From JALYXI01 sp963795835 (lineage in GTDB: Bacteria > Acidobacteriota > Terriglobia > Bryobacterales > Bryobacteraceae): 64,000 nt of DNA. Shown here piece after piece: positions 56,948 to 64,000 of the stretch; position 1 is the stretch's first letter; every line of letters begins with the position of its first letter. The position numbers and the translations under genes were made by a program. The DNA lies in assembly GCA_963795835.1 (NCBI GenBank), contig CAWCJC010000007.1, forward strand, positions 124,001 through 188,000. Direction: 5' to 3'. Below the pieces are notes generated by a model that saw only the letters and a list, made by a program, of their open reading frames with translations, had not been told where the DNA came from and did no database searches.

Positions 56948-58510
56948 CTATTGTCGCAAAGCGGAAAGGTATAGGGACTCGAAGGACGGCGAAATCCCGG
57001 CGGAGGGAATCGGATTCAAGCGAAGCAACGGCGCGGCTTCGTCTTTGTGCCCTGTTTTCAGAAGCGCCATGCCGTACAGGTATCTCGGCAGGGCGTCGCC
57101 GACGTCTGTGTTCTCGTAGATTTGCTTCCAGATGGGAAGCGCCTGTTCGTAGCGTCCCGCTAACACCAACTGCAAACCCGTGGCGCGTTGGCGGACGGGG
57201 GCTGCGTTGTCACCAGCGAAGAAAGTGTCGGCATTGGCGGAAGGCTGCGCCAGAAATCCGGCCAGTGCCGCCGCCACCAATGTGGAGGGCACGGAGGGGT
57301 GGACCGCGGCGGTGGCCCACTCGGCGGCATGTTGTTTGTCCTGCGCCAGCACCGCCCAGATCGCCGCTTGCGCGTAAGCGGCAGAGCGCAATTCCGGCTG
57401 CTGGGCGGACTTCGCGAAAGCGGTCATTGCTGCCATGCCTTCTTCGCGATGACCAGTAAGATATTTCCATTCGGCCGCCCGATAGGGGGTTGCCGGGCTC
57501 TTCGGTTCTCTTTCAAAAATGGCGGTCGCGCCCGCCACATCACCCGCCAGCAAACGAGCTCTTGCCGCTTTCCAAGGCGTGGCGGCATAGTCTTTTTCGG
57601 CTTCCGAGAAGTGGCCGAAAGCCAATTCAATGTCCCCCCGGGTATCGAGGGCATTTGGATCTTTGGGAGCCAGCCGCTGATACTCCTCCGCCGCGGCGCG
57701 CGCTCCCGCTTCATCGCCTGCATACATTAAGGCATACGCTAAAAGATTTCGCAGACCGGGATCCGAAGGATCAAGCGCAATGATCTGCCGGTAATGGTGT
57801 GCCGCTTCCGCGGGCTTGCGCGTCGCCATCTCGAAGTCTGCTAGCGCACGTAGAATTTCGGGGTCGTTAGCGAACGATTGCGAACGGAGCACAACAGCGG
57901 CAAGGGTTTCTCGCGCGTGAGCGGGATCGCTTTGCAGCAATCCCAGATAGGCCGGCCCGAAGTTCGGATCGGCCTCAAGGGCCAGGCGGTAATGCGAAGC
58001 GGCAGCAGGGCCGGCGGTGTCGGAACCAAGTGCATACTCGCGGACAGCGGGGCTCGCCGCATAGCGCGAATCGGCTTGCGCCGCGCCGAATTCTTGGGCA
58101 AGCGCTGTTGTCACTTGCGGCAAACTTCCCGAAGCGCGCACTGGCCCAGTCAGCTTTTGCGTCTTGGCGTCCTCAGCAAACGCGGTTACGTTGAGCGAAC
58201 CGTTTGCCGACGTGTAGTAACCGGTAATCAGCCGTGTTGCGCCCGCGCTCAGGGCTGGCAGTCGCTCCGTCGAGATACCCGGCGCAACGGAGCCTGCGCG
58301 CGGCATGCGCTCTGCGCCAAAACGCCGCTTCAGCAACTCACTTAGGGCGCGGCCTTGCCAATCAGAATCGGCTCCGCCCAAATTTTCGAAGCGCAATACC
58401 GCGGTTTGTTGGGCTGCCTGCCGTGGGATCTTTGTGGCGGCTTCCCTGCATCCTGCAAGGGCCAAAAGTGCTATGGCGGCGAGCTTACAATACACGCGGT
58501 TCCGAAGCAA
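56948..58510 (-). CDS. TPR-containing lipoprotein
   Basis: 520 residues. A lipobox is visible at the N-terminus (LAAIALLALAGCREA: LxGC). A domain resembling adenylate-cyclase-type or TolB-like N-terminal regions comes next (VLRFENLGGADSDWQGRALS). From about residue 160 come TPR-like helical pairs (ASHYRLALEADPNFGPAYLG, AEAAHHYRQIIALDPSDPGL, NALDTRGDIELAFGHFSEAE). It is probably an envelope scaffold protein. It overlaps the upstream TPR gene by 26 bases. Confidence 0.8.
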   Translation of the reverse strand: MLRNRVYCKLAAIALLALAGCREAATKIPRQAAQQTAVLRFENLGGADSDWQGRALSELLKRRFGAERMPRAGSVAPGISTERLPALSAGATRLITGYYTSANGSLNVTAFAEDAKTQKLTGPVRASGSLPQVTTALAQEFGAAQADSRYAASPAVREYALGSDTAGPAAASHYRLALEADPNFGPAYLGLLQSDPAHARETLAAVVLRSQSFANDPEILRALADFEMATRKPAEAAHHYRQIIALDPSDPGLRNLLAYALMYAGDEAGARAAAEEYQRLAPKDPNALDTRGDIELAFGHFSEAEKDYAATPWKAARARLLAGDVAGATAIFEREPKSPATPYRAAEWKYLTGHREEGMAAMTAFAKSAQQPELRSAAYAQAAIWAVLAQDKQHAAEWATAAVHPSVPSTLVAAALAGFLAQPSANADTFFAGDNAAPVRQRATGLQLVLAGRYEQALPIWKQIYENTDVGDALPRYLYGMALLKTGHKDEAAPLLRLNPIPSAGISPSFESLYLSALRQ

Positions 58511-59240
58511 TTAACTGCTGAAACTCAGGGAGCGAGCGAAGCGAGGCAAATTCAGCGTCCTCCATGAACTTGCGGCGCTCCGTAAAACCCTCTTCGAGTG
58601 CCTTGCGAATGTAGAGCAGCGCGCGTTCCTGCTGACCGGCTTGCGCATAGCTCTTCGCCATGAAGTAATGAAATTTGGCTCGCTCCGTATAACTACGCTC
58701 CTGCAACAGGGAACCAAAATGACTGTGGCGCTCGAAGACCTCCGGGTCCAGTTCCAGAGCGCGCTTATAGTTCAGCGTTGCGTCTTTGTAATCTTTACGC
58801 GCGAAGTACGCCGTTCCCAGATTACTGTAGATGGACGCCGATTCCGGAGCGATCTTGATCGCCTGTTTGTAAAGACGGATGGCCCGGCGATAGTTCTTCT
58901 GGGAGTAATACGTTGTGCCTAAATTGTTGACTGCTTCAGAATATCTGTGATCCAGCTTGATCGCCGCTTCGTACTCTTTGCGCGCTGCGGCTAAATCCTG
59001 AAGCTGATGAAAGGCGATACCCGCCTTGTTGTGCAAGATAGCAGAAGTGGACGGCCCTTCGCGGTAAACATCAATAGCTTGGCGGTATTCCTTGCGGGCC
59101 ATCAGGATGTCGCCGTGCTGTTCCGGCGTCAGTTGATGGGCGACGGCGGGCGCAGCGTGGGGTGTATTGGCGGTATCGAATAAACCTTGTTGATCGAACG
59201 AGAAAAGCGAAACCACGAAAAAGAACGGGATCGAAACCAT
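58485..59240 (-). CDS. Exported TPR protein
   Basis: 251 residues, signal peptide (MVSIPFFFVVSLFSFDQQGL). At least five TPR units: HGDILMARKEYRQAIDVYRE, AGIAFHQLQDLAAARKEYEA, AVNNLGTTYYSQKNYRRAIR, SNLGTAYFARKDYKDATLNY and FHYFMAKSYAQAGQQERALL. The stop lies inside the next gene (26-base overlap). It may be a scaffold for the operon of the lipoprotein and MoxR genes, or simply adjacent. Confidence 0.85.
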   Translation of the reverse strand: MVSIPFFFVVSLFSFDQQGLFDTANTPHAAPAVAHQLTPEQHGDILMARKEYRQAIDVYREGPSTSAILHNKAGIAFHQLQDLAAARKEYEAAIKLDHRYSEAVNNLGTTYYSQKNYRRAIRLYKQAIKIAPESASIYSNLGTAYFARKDYKDATLNYKRALELDPEVFERHSHFGSLLQERSYTERAKFHYFMAKSYAQAGQQERALLYIRKALEEGFTERRKFMEDAEFASLRSLPEFQQLIASEPRVL

Positions 59241-59268
59241 AAGAGGCTCCTATTTGGAAACCATTAGA

Positions 59269-61803
59269 TCACAATCCGCCCTTGCCAAATATCCGCTTGA
59301 AAAAGCCCTTTTTTTTCTTGGCCGGTAGATTCCCCTCTACAGTTACTTGCTTATCGTCCTCGATCAGCGGATCGGTCCCGCGCCGGTCCGGTGACATCGG
59401 CGGAGTAGGCGGAGAGGGCTTGGTTACCGGCGCGGACATATCCCACCCGGAAACCTGAGTGCTATCGAGCGCCCCCCCACCATGGAGAGGGCAACTGCCC
59501 ACTGGTTCCGTACCTGAGATGAAGACTTCCTGGCGGCTGGTGGGGCAGAACGCAGTCGCCGGCATGCCGGACAGGGGATCAATTTTGATTGTTACGATGC
59601 CTTCCGGGGCCGGGAACGCCTTCGCATTCCGATAGCTGCCATAAAGTAGTGCGCGCTTCATGAAATCGGCCCAAATCGGAAGCGCGGAATGAGCGCCCTC
59701 TAAATCCAGTTCGCGATTATCGTCAAAGCCCACCCACACGACGCACAGCAGTTCTGAGGTGAAGCCGGCGAACCAGCCATCGTGCGAAGTTCCGGTCTTG
59801 CCTCCAGCCGGAACGGTGAAGCCACGCCCACGAACGCCTGCCGCGGTGCCACTCCGCATTACCTCTTCAAGCAAGCTCACCATCAGGTAATTGACGCGCG
59901 GATCGAGCACAGTCTTGGTTTCGGGCTTCTCTTCATAAATACTCGAACCATCGCTGCCCTTGATCTCAGAAACGAATGTAGGCCTTACGTACACGCCCTT
60001 ATTCGCGAATACCGTGTAGGAGCCGGCCATCTCAAGCGGCGTGGCATCGTACGAACCCAGCGCTACTGCGGGAGTTGCCCGGATGTCTTCATTCAACCCA
60101 GCCTTCTTCGCCAAACTGACGACCGCTTGGTATCCCACCATCTCCGCCACTTTCACGGCGGCGATGTTCATCGAGTGGGCCAGTGCGCGGCGCAAGGTAG
60201 TCACGCCGTAGTATTCGTGTTTGAAATTGCCCGGTTCGTAAGGCTTGCCATCGAACCAGAATGTGGTCGGTTCATCTACCAGGGTCGTGGCTGGTGTCAA
60301 CGTGCGCGGACCTCCGGCGATCCCGGTGTTCATCGCGGCGGCATACACCCACGGCTTAAAAATCGAACCGGGCTGGCGCTTGGAAAGAATGTGGTTCAAC
60401 TGGCTCGTGCCATAGTTGCGACCGCCCACAATGGCCTTGATTTGCCCGGTATGGGGATCAAGCGCGATCAGGGCAACCTGAGGTTCCGGAATCTCCGCGC
60501 CTTTGAAACGCTTTTGTTTACGAAGTTGCTCATCTACGCTGGCCATGCCTGCGCGCACGGCATCATTCGCAGCGCGCTGCAGGTCGATATCAAGCGAGGA
60601 ATAGACGCGGTAAGCCTGCGATTGGAAATCGTAGTCCTGAAACTTGCTTTGCAGTTCATCATGCAGAAGGTCGACGAAATAAGCGGATTCGGAACTTTCG
60701 CCAGCGGTGCCTGACGCCAATTTCAGCGGAGACGCTTCCGCGATCGCATATTGCCGGTCATCTAAGTAGCCGTTCTGCCGCATTAGGCTGAGCACAATGT
60801 TTCTGCGCTCCACAATGCGCTCCCCATGGCGATACGGATTGAAATAGCTGGGACGTTGCACCATGCCGGCCAGGGTCGCGGCTTCTGCGGGCGAGACGTT
60901 CCTGAGACTCTTTCCGAAATACGCCTCGGCCGCTTCCCCGAAACCGCGGATCGTAAAGCTGCCTTTATGGCCTAAGTCGATCTGGTTGCAATAGAATTCA
61001 AAGATCTCTTTCTTCGAAAGCTTTTGCTCCAAAATCAGCGTGATCATCAGCTCTTCGATCTTGCGTCCGAAGCTCTTCTCCGGCTTGAGAAACATGCCGC
61101 GAGCCAACTGTTGGCTCAACGTGGAGGCGCCCTGCGCATTACGGCGGTCTTTAACGTCGACGTAAGCCGCTCTCACAATGCCAATGGGATCAAAGCCGAC
61201 GTGCTGGAAAAAGCGCTTGTCCTCGACTGCAATCACGGCGTGAACCAAGACTTCCGGAATCTCGTCGTACTTCACCAAGCGCCGCTTTTCGCGATTCCGG
61301 TCGTAGAGATTCGTGATGAGCTGCGGTTCCAGAAGATATTGATTCCGCGAAGTATTGTCGCTGAGCGCCACAATACGCTTGATCTTGCCGCCGCTGAAAT
61401 TGATGACGCCCGCTTCCTGATCAAAAACCGATTCCGGGCCAGGGAAGATTTCGATTGAGTCGGATTTAAGAGTGAACCACCCAATCCGATTTGCGCGCGA
61501 TTCGTTATAGCCGCTGCGGCGTAGCCGCGCAACGATTTCAGTAGGCGTAATTGCTTCGCCTACCGTGATCGTCTGCGGAGAGGCGAAAATCCTGGAGGTG
61601 CTGGTAAAAGGGCCGCCGCTAAGCTTCTTCTCGATGAGCTTGGAATATTGGAGATAGAAGTAAGTGAAGGTGGAGATCGAGACGATGGCCACCAACGCAA
61701 ATGTCGCGAGCAGGAGCATTCCCGTCTTGCGTGTAAAAAAGCGCGCAATCCGGTCGCGGGGAGAAACGCGGATTACGCGCACACCGGCGTTTGTGGTTGC
61801 CAC
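59269..61803 (-). CDS. Class A penicillin-binding protein (PBP1B-like, transglycosylase/transpeptidase)
   Basis: 844 residues. One N-terminal membrane helix (GMLLLATFALVAIVSISTFT), then a UB2H-like domain (TPTEIVARLRRSGYNESRAN). The GT51 domain has AVIAVEDKRFFQHVGFDPIG (catalytic Glu) and QGASTLSQQLARGMFLKPEK. The transpeptidase domain has KRQPGSIFKPWVYAAAM (SxxK), AHSMNIAAVK (SxN) and PAGGKTGTSHDGWFAGFTSE (KTG). The C-terminal tail is Pro- and Lys-rich. It builds and crosslinks peptidoglycan at the outer face of the inner membrane. Confidence 0.93.
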   Translation of the reverse strand: MATTNAGVRVIRVSPRDRIARFFTRKTGMLLLATFALVAIVSISTFTYFYLQYSKLIEKKLSGGPFTSTSRIFASPQTITVGEAITPTEIVARLRRSGYNESRANRIGWFTLKSDSIEIFPGPESVFDQEAGVINFSGGKIKRIVALSDNTSRNQYLLEPQLITNLYDRNREKRRLVKYDEIPEVLVHAVIAVEDKRFFQHVGFDPIGIVRAAYVDVKDRRNAQGASTLSQQLARGMFLKPEKSFGRKIEELMITLILEQKLSKKEIFEFYCNQIDLGHKGSFTIRGFGEAAEAYFGKSLRNVSPAEAATLAGMVQRPSYFNPYRHGERIVERRNIVLSLMRQNGYLDDRQYAIAEASPLKLASGTAGESSESAYFVDLLHDELQSKFQDYDFQSQAYRVYSSLDIDLQRAANDAVRAGMASVDEQLRKQKRFKGAEIPEPQVALIALDPHTGQIKAIVGGRNYGTSQLNHILSKRQPGSIFKPWVYAAAMNTGIAGGPRTLTPATTLVDEPTTFWFDGKPYEPGNFKHEYYGVTTLRRALAHSMNIAAVKVAEMVGYQAVVSLAKKAGLNEDIRATPAVALGSYDATPLEMAGSYTVFANKGVYVRPTFVSEIKGSDGSSIYEEKPETKTVLDPRVNYLMVSLLEEVMRSGTAAGVRGRGFTVPAGGKTGTSHDGWFAGFTSELLCVVWVGFDDNRELDLEGAHSALPIWADFMKRALLYGSYRNAKAFPAPEGIVTIKIDPLSGMPATAFCPTSRQEVFISGTEPVGSCPLHGGGALDSTQVSGWDMSAPVTKPSPPTPPMSPDRRGTDPLIEDDKQVTVEGNLPAKKKKGFFKRIFGKGGL

Positions 61804-61816
61804 TAGGCTGATTGTC

Positions 61817-62085
61817 TCAAATGGATGGCGGTTTGACCGTGGGTTTTATCGGATCTGTCGGTTTTGTGGGATCTGCAGGTTCCACTGGCGTGCGCGGAGC
61901 AGTAGGCGAGGTCGGGGTTTTGGGGTCGGATGGCGGAATCGTGGTGGCCGGAGACTGTTACGGTTCCGATTCCGATCGTTCTTGGGAACGGCCGTACGGC
62001 TCGGCTGATCGTCTTTCTTATCTCCTGGCGCAGTCTGTGCGAATGCGGAACAGGTTAAAATAAGTGCAAAAGTCAAGCGTTTCAT
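61817..62085 (-). CDS. Small exported proline-rich protein (one or two frame breaks)
   Basis: ATG at 62085, signal peptide MKRLTFALILTCSAFAQTAP, then GDKKDDQPSRTAVP. The tail is readable only in another frame: ATTIPPSDPKTPTSPTAPRT, PVEPADPTKPTDPIKPTVKP and PSI, to a TGA at 61817-61819. The text between needs one lost or two extra bases to join; with two deletions the middle reads TIGIGTVTVSATTIPPS, in line with other +1 errors in this window. The periodic Pro-Thr-Lys tail would span the wall. It is divergent from the amine oxidase gene. Confidence 0.55.
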
Positions 62086-62142
62086 AGAAACCTCTGCCGC
62101 ACTCGGTGCAATTCGGTTGCCGCGTTGTGTTCCCCTTAATGT

Positions 62143-63356
62143 ATGACGGATGTTCTGATCATCGGGGCCGGGGCGGCGGGCCTGGCAGGCGGCCCGAGAC
62201 TTAGTGGAATCCGGTGCAACGGTGACGCTACTCGAAGCGCGCGGCCGCATCGGGGGCCGCATTCTGACGGATCATGACGAACGGCTCGCCTTTCCGGCTG
62301 AATTAGGACCCGAATTCATTCATGGCCGTCCGCCGGAGTTGTGGAAGCTAGTGAAGGAATCGAAGCTGGCAGCGGTAGAAGTTTCGGGTGAAAACTGGCG
62401 TGCTGATTCCGGCGGTTTGCATCGCGCGGAAGAGTGGGATGACGAGGTTTTCAAGAAGCTGGAAGCCTTATTCGCAGCCGGACCGGAGCTTCGCTCAGGC
62501 TTTGAAAGATGCGCGTATGGATGCGCCCTGGGCAACTCGGTATGTGGAGGGCTTCAACGCCGCTTACGCAGACAAGATCAGCGTGCAATCCATTCTGCAG
62601 GATGAGCAGGCTGCCGCGAAGATAGAGGGCGATCGTGCTTTCCGCATCATCGGCGGCTACGATCGTGTTGCTCACGTGCTTTTGGATGAACGCGTGGACT
62701 TGAGACTGAACAGCCCGGTTGACCAACTGCAGTGGACCCGAGGACGAGTGGAAGTTCGGGCGGCGGGTGAGCTGTTTGAAGCGAAGCAGGCTATCGTGAC
62801 GGTTCCCCTCCCTTTGTTGCAAGCAAATGCTCTTCATATTTCGCCCGAACCACAGGAAGTGATTGCGGCCGCCAAGCGCCTGGAAATGGGGCAGGTGATG
62901 CGCGTGACCTTTTGCTTCCGGGAGCGCTTCTGGGAAGAAAAAGCAGACTTCAGTTTCCTGTTCTCCGCGGACCAACAGGTTCCGACCTGGTGGTCGACGT
63001 TGCCCGTCTACGCTCCTATTCTTGTAGGTTGGGCGGCAGGTGCAAAGTTCCGTGCGGATCTGAGTATTCAGGATGCCGTGCGTTCGCTGGCGTCAATGCT
63101 GCGGGTACCTGAGCGCCTGGTGGAAGATCAGATGGTGACGACCTGCTTCCATAACTGGCACGATGACCCATATGCCCGTGGGGCTTATAGCTACACTCCG
63201 GCGGGTGCGATGGACTGCCACCACATTCTCACTCAGCCTGTGGAGGGCACGCTCTTTTTCGCCGGAGAGCATACCGAGACAGAGGGACACTCAGGTACCG
63301 TTCACGGGGCCATCGCGTCAGGTCGCCGCGCAGCGCGCCAGGCGCTCTCACAATGA
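62143..63356 (+). CDS. FAD-dependent amine oxidase (frameshifted at two points)
   Basis: ATG at 62143 (MTDVLIIGAGAAGLA), the FAD Rossmann motif. Two one-base breaks are found: at GG 62188-62189 (joins GLA to AARDLVESGATVTLLEARGR, GRIGGRIL), and near 62483-62486 (joins FAAG to SFAQALKDARMDAPWATRYV). The C-terminal part has AKRLEMGQVMRVTFCFRERF, DDPYARGAYSYTPAGA and LFFAGEHTETEGHSGTVHGA, the FAD-pyrophosphate closing motif of flavin monoamine oxidases. With both bases removed the product is about 403 residues. Its last codons overlap the next gene (ATGA). It oxidises an amine to an aldehyde or imine; substrate unknown. Confidence 0.82.
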
Positions 63357-64000
63357 AGGCAGTCTATTTGGAAGACGGCGAAGTGTCCATCCGCGAAGTG
63401 CCGGAGCCGGAGTTGCCCGTTGGACATGCGCGCATTCGGATGCTACAGGCTGGTATCTGCAACACCGATCTGGAACTTCAGAGAGGCTACTACGGCTTCC
63501 GCGGCATCCCCGGCCATGAGTTTGTGGGCGAAGTTACGGAGGGTCCCAAGGAATGGTTAGGACGTCGGGTGGTGGGCGAGATCAACTTGGCGTGCGGACA
63601 TTGCGAATTCTGCCAAGAAGGTCTGGGCCGCCACTGCGCTTCGCGAAGTGTCCTCGGAATTCTGGGGCATCCGGGAGCGTTCGCCCAGTCACTCACATTG
63701 CCAATCGAGAACTTGCGGGAAGTTCCGGACAGGGTCTCAACGGAGCATGCCGTGTTCACCGAGCCGATCGCGGCCGCTTGCGAAATTCTTGAGCAGGTAG
63801 CGATTCCGAAGGGCCAGCGGGTTGCCGTATTAGGGGATGGTAAGCTCGGGCTGCTGATCGAGCAGGTGCTTCGGGCTCACGGCGCGCAGGTTGATCTTTT
63901 CGGGCATCACCGCGGAGCCAAGAAAATCGCTGACGCGGGCTTGTTCCCGCTTGTGGTGGAAGCTACGGGTTCGGCGGCGGGCTTGGCTCAAGCGATTGCG
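63353..64000 (+). CDS. Zinc-binding alcohol dehydrogenase, MDR family (3' end outside window)
   Basis: Start ATG at 63353, overlapping the oxidase stop. MKAVYLEDGEVSIREVPEPE opens the GroES-like domain. GICNTDLELQRGYYGFRGIP then PGHEFVGEV give the catalytic zinc site (Cys, then HE), and CGHCEFCQEGLGRHC gives the structural zinc Cys set. The Rossmann part begins RVAVLGDGKLGLLIEQVLRA and AHGAQVDLF. The coding frame is open at the window end. It is likely a NAD(P)-dependent dehydrogenase; coupling to the amine oxidase suggests it may handle the aldehyde product. Confidence 0.85.
   Translation, partial: MKAVYLEDGEVSIREVPEPELPVGHARIRMLQAGICNTDLELQRGYYGFRGIPGHEFVGEVTEGPKEWLGRRVVGEINLACGHCEFCQEGLGRHCASRSVLGILGHPGAFAQSLTLPIENLREVPDRVSTEHAVFTEPIAAACEILEQVAIPKGQRVAVLGDGKLGLLIEQVLRAHGAQVDLFGHHRGAKKIADAGLFPLVVEATGSAAGLAQAIA

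Overview
The window looks like a chromosomal piece of an Acidobacterium of the Solibacter/Bryobacter kind. This is inferred from gene content, not from a marker gene. The signs are a winged-helix regulator fused to a TolB-type propeller, a Ser/Thr kinase with a TPR tail followed by an ECF sigma factor, a PEP-CTERM protein, a carboxypeptidase-domain TonB receptor, a fused LptF-LptG, secreted TldD-type proteins, sortilin/BNR propeller proteins and many short secreted proteins of unknown role. The sequence is GC-rich, with long antisense shadow frames. No rRNA, intact tRNA or CRISPR array was seen.

Layout. 1-4 kb: the partial regulator, a PEP-CTERM protein, an integrase remnant and a small secreted protein. 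4-8 kb: the kinase/TPR gene and its sigma factor. 8-15 kb: an accessory stretch with a glycoside-hydrolase-like protein and a TonB receptor between two 90-bp direct repeats, then an unknown small-protein/membrane-protein pair and a phage terminase remnant. 15-25 kb: rpmE, a candidate structured RNA with its own promoter and terminator, an MFS transporter, an ECF sigma/anti-sigma operon, a large sortilin-type propeller, an acyltransferase-like membrane protein, a CDP-alcohol phosphatidyltransferase and greA. 25-35 kb (minus strand): a flavin disulfide reductase, a subtilase-like protease, fused LptFG and two secreted TldD/PmbA proteins. 35-39 kb: an acyl-CoA carboxylase/AtuA/enoyl-CoA hydratase operon. 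39-46 kb: small secreted proteins, an M20 peptidase, a DUF3179 protein with an in-frame UGA, a di-heme peroxidase and a galactonate-dehydratase-like enzyme. 46-54 kb: M28 and S1 peptidases, a BNR propeller and an OmpA-type outer membrane protein. 54-64 kb: a MoxR ATPase with a large unknown partner, TPR proteins, a class A penicillin-binding protein, a flavin amine oxidase and a truncated zinc alcohol dehydrogenase.

Two observations stand out. The DUF3179 gene (42427-43551) is read through by an in-frame TGA exactly at the first cysteine of its CxxC motif (UxxC), and a hairpin with a GGUCU loop follows at once, which together point to an undescribed selenoprotein. Between rpmE and the MFS gene, a TTGACA promoter drives a roughly 230-nt structured transcript that contains a near-complete complement of the 16S rRNA 3' end and finishes in a strong terminator.

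A caution for all readers: at least ten otherwise intact genes are broken by a one-base frame change, and nearly all are repaired by deleting one base, usually from a short G or C run. This looks like a systematic sequence error rather than biology. Frameshifted genes are therefore given as single spanning entries, with the break position named. The UGA case is not of this kind, because the frame is unchanged.
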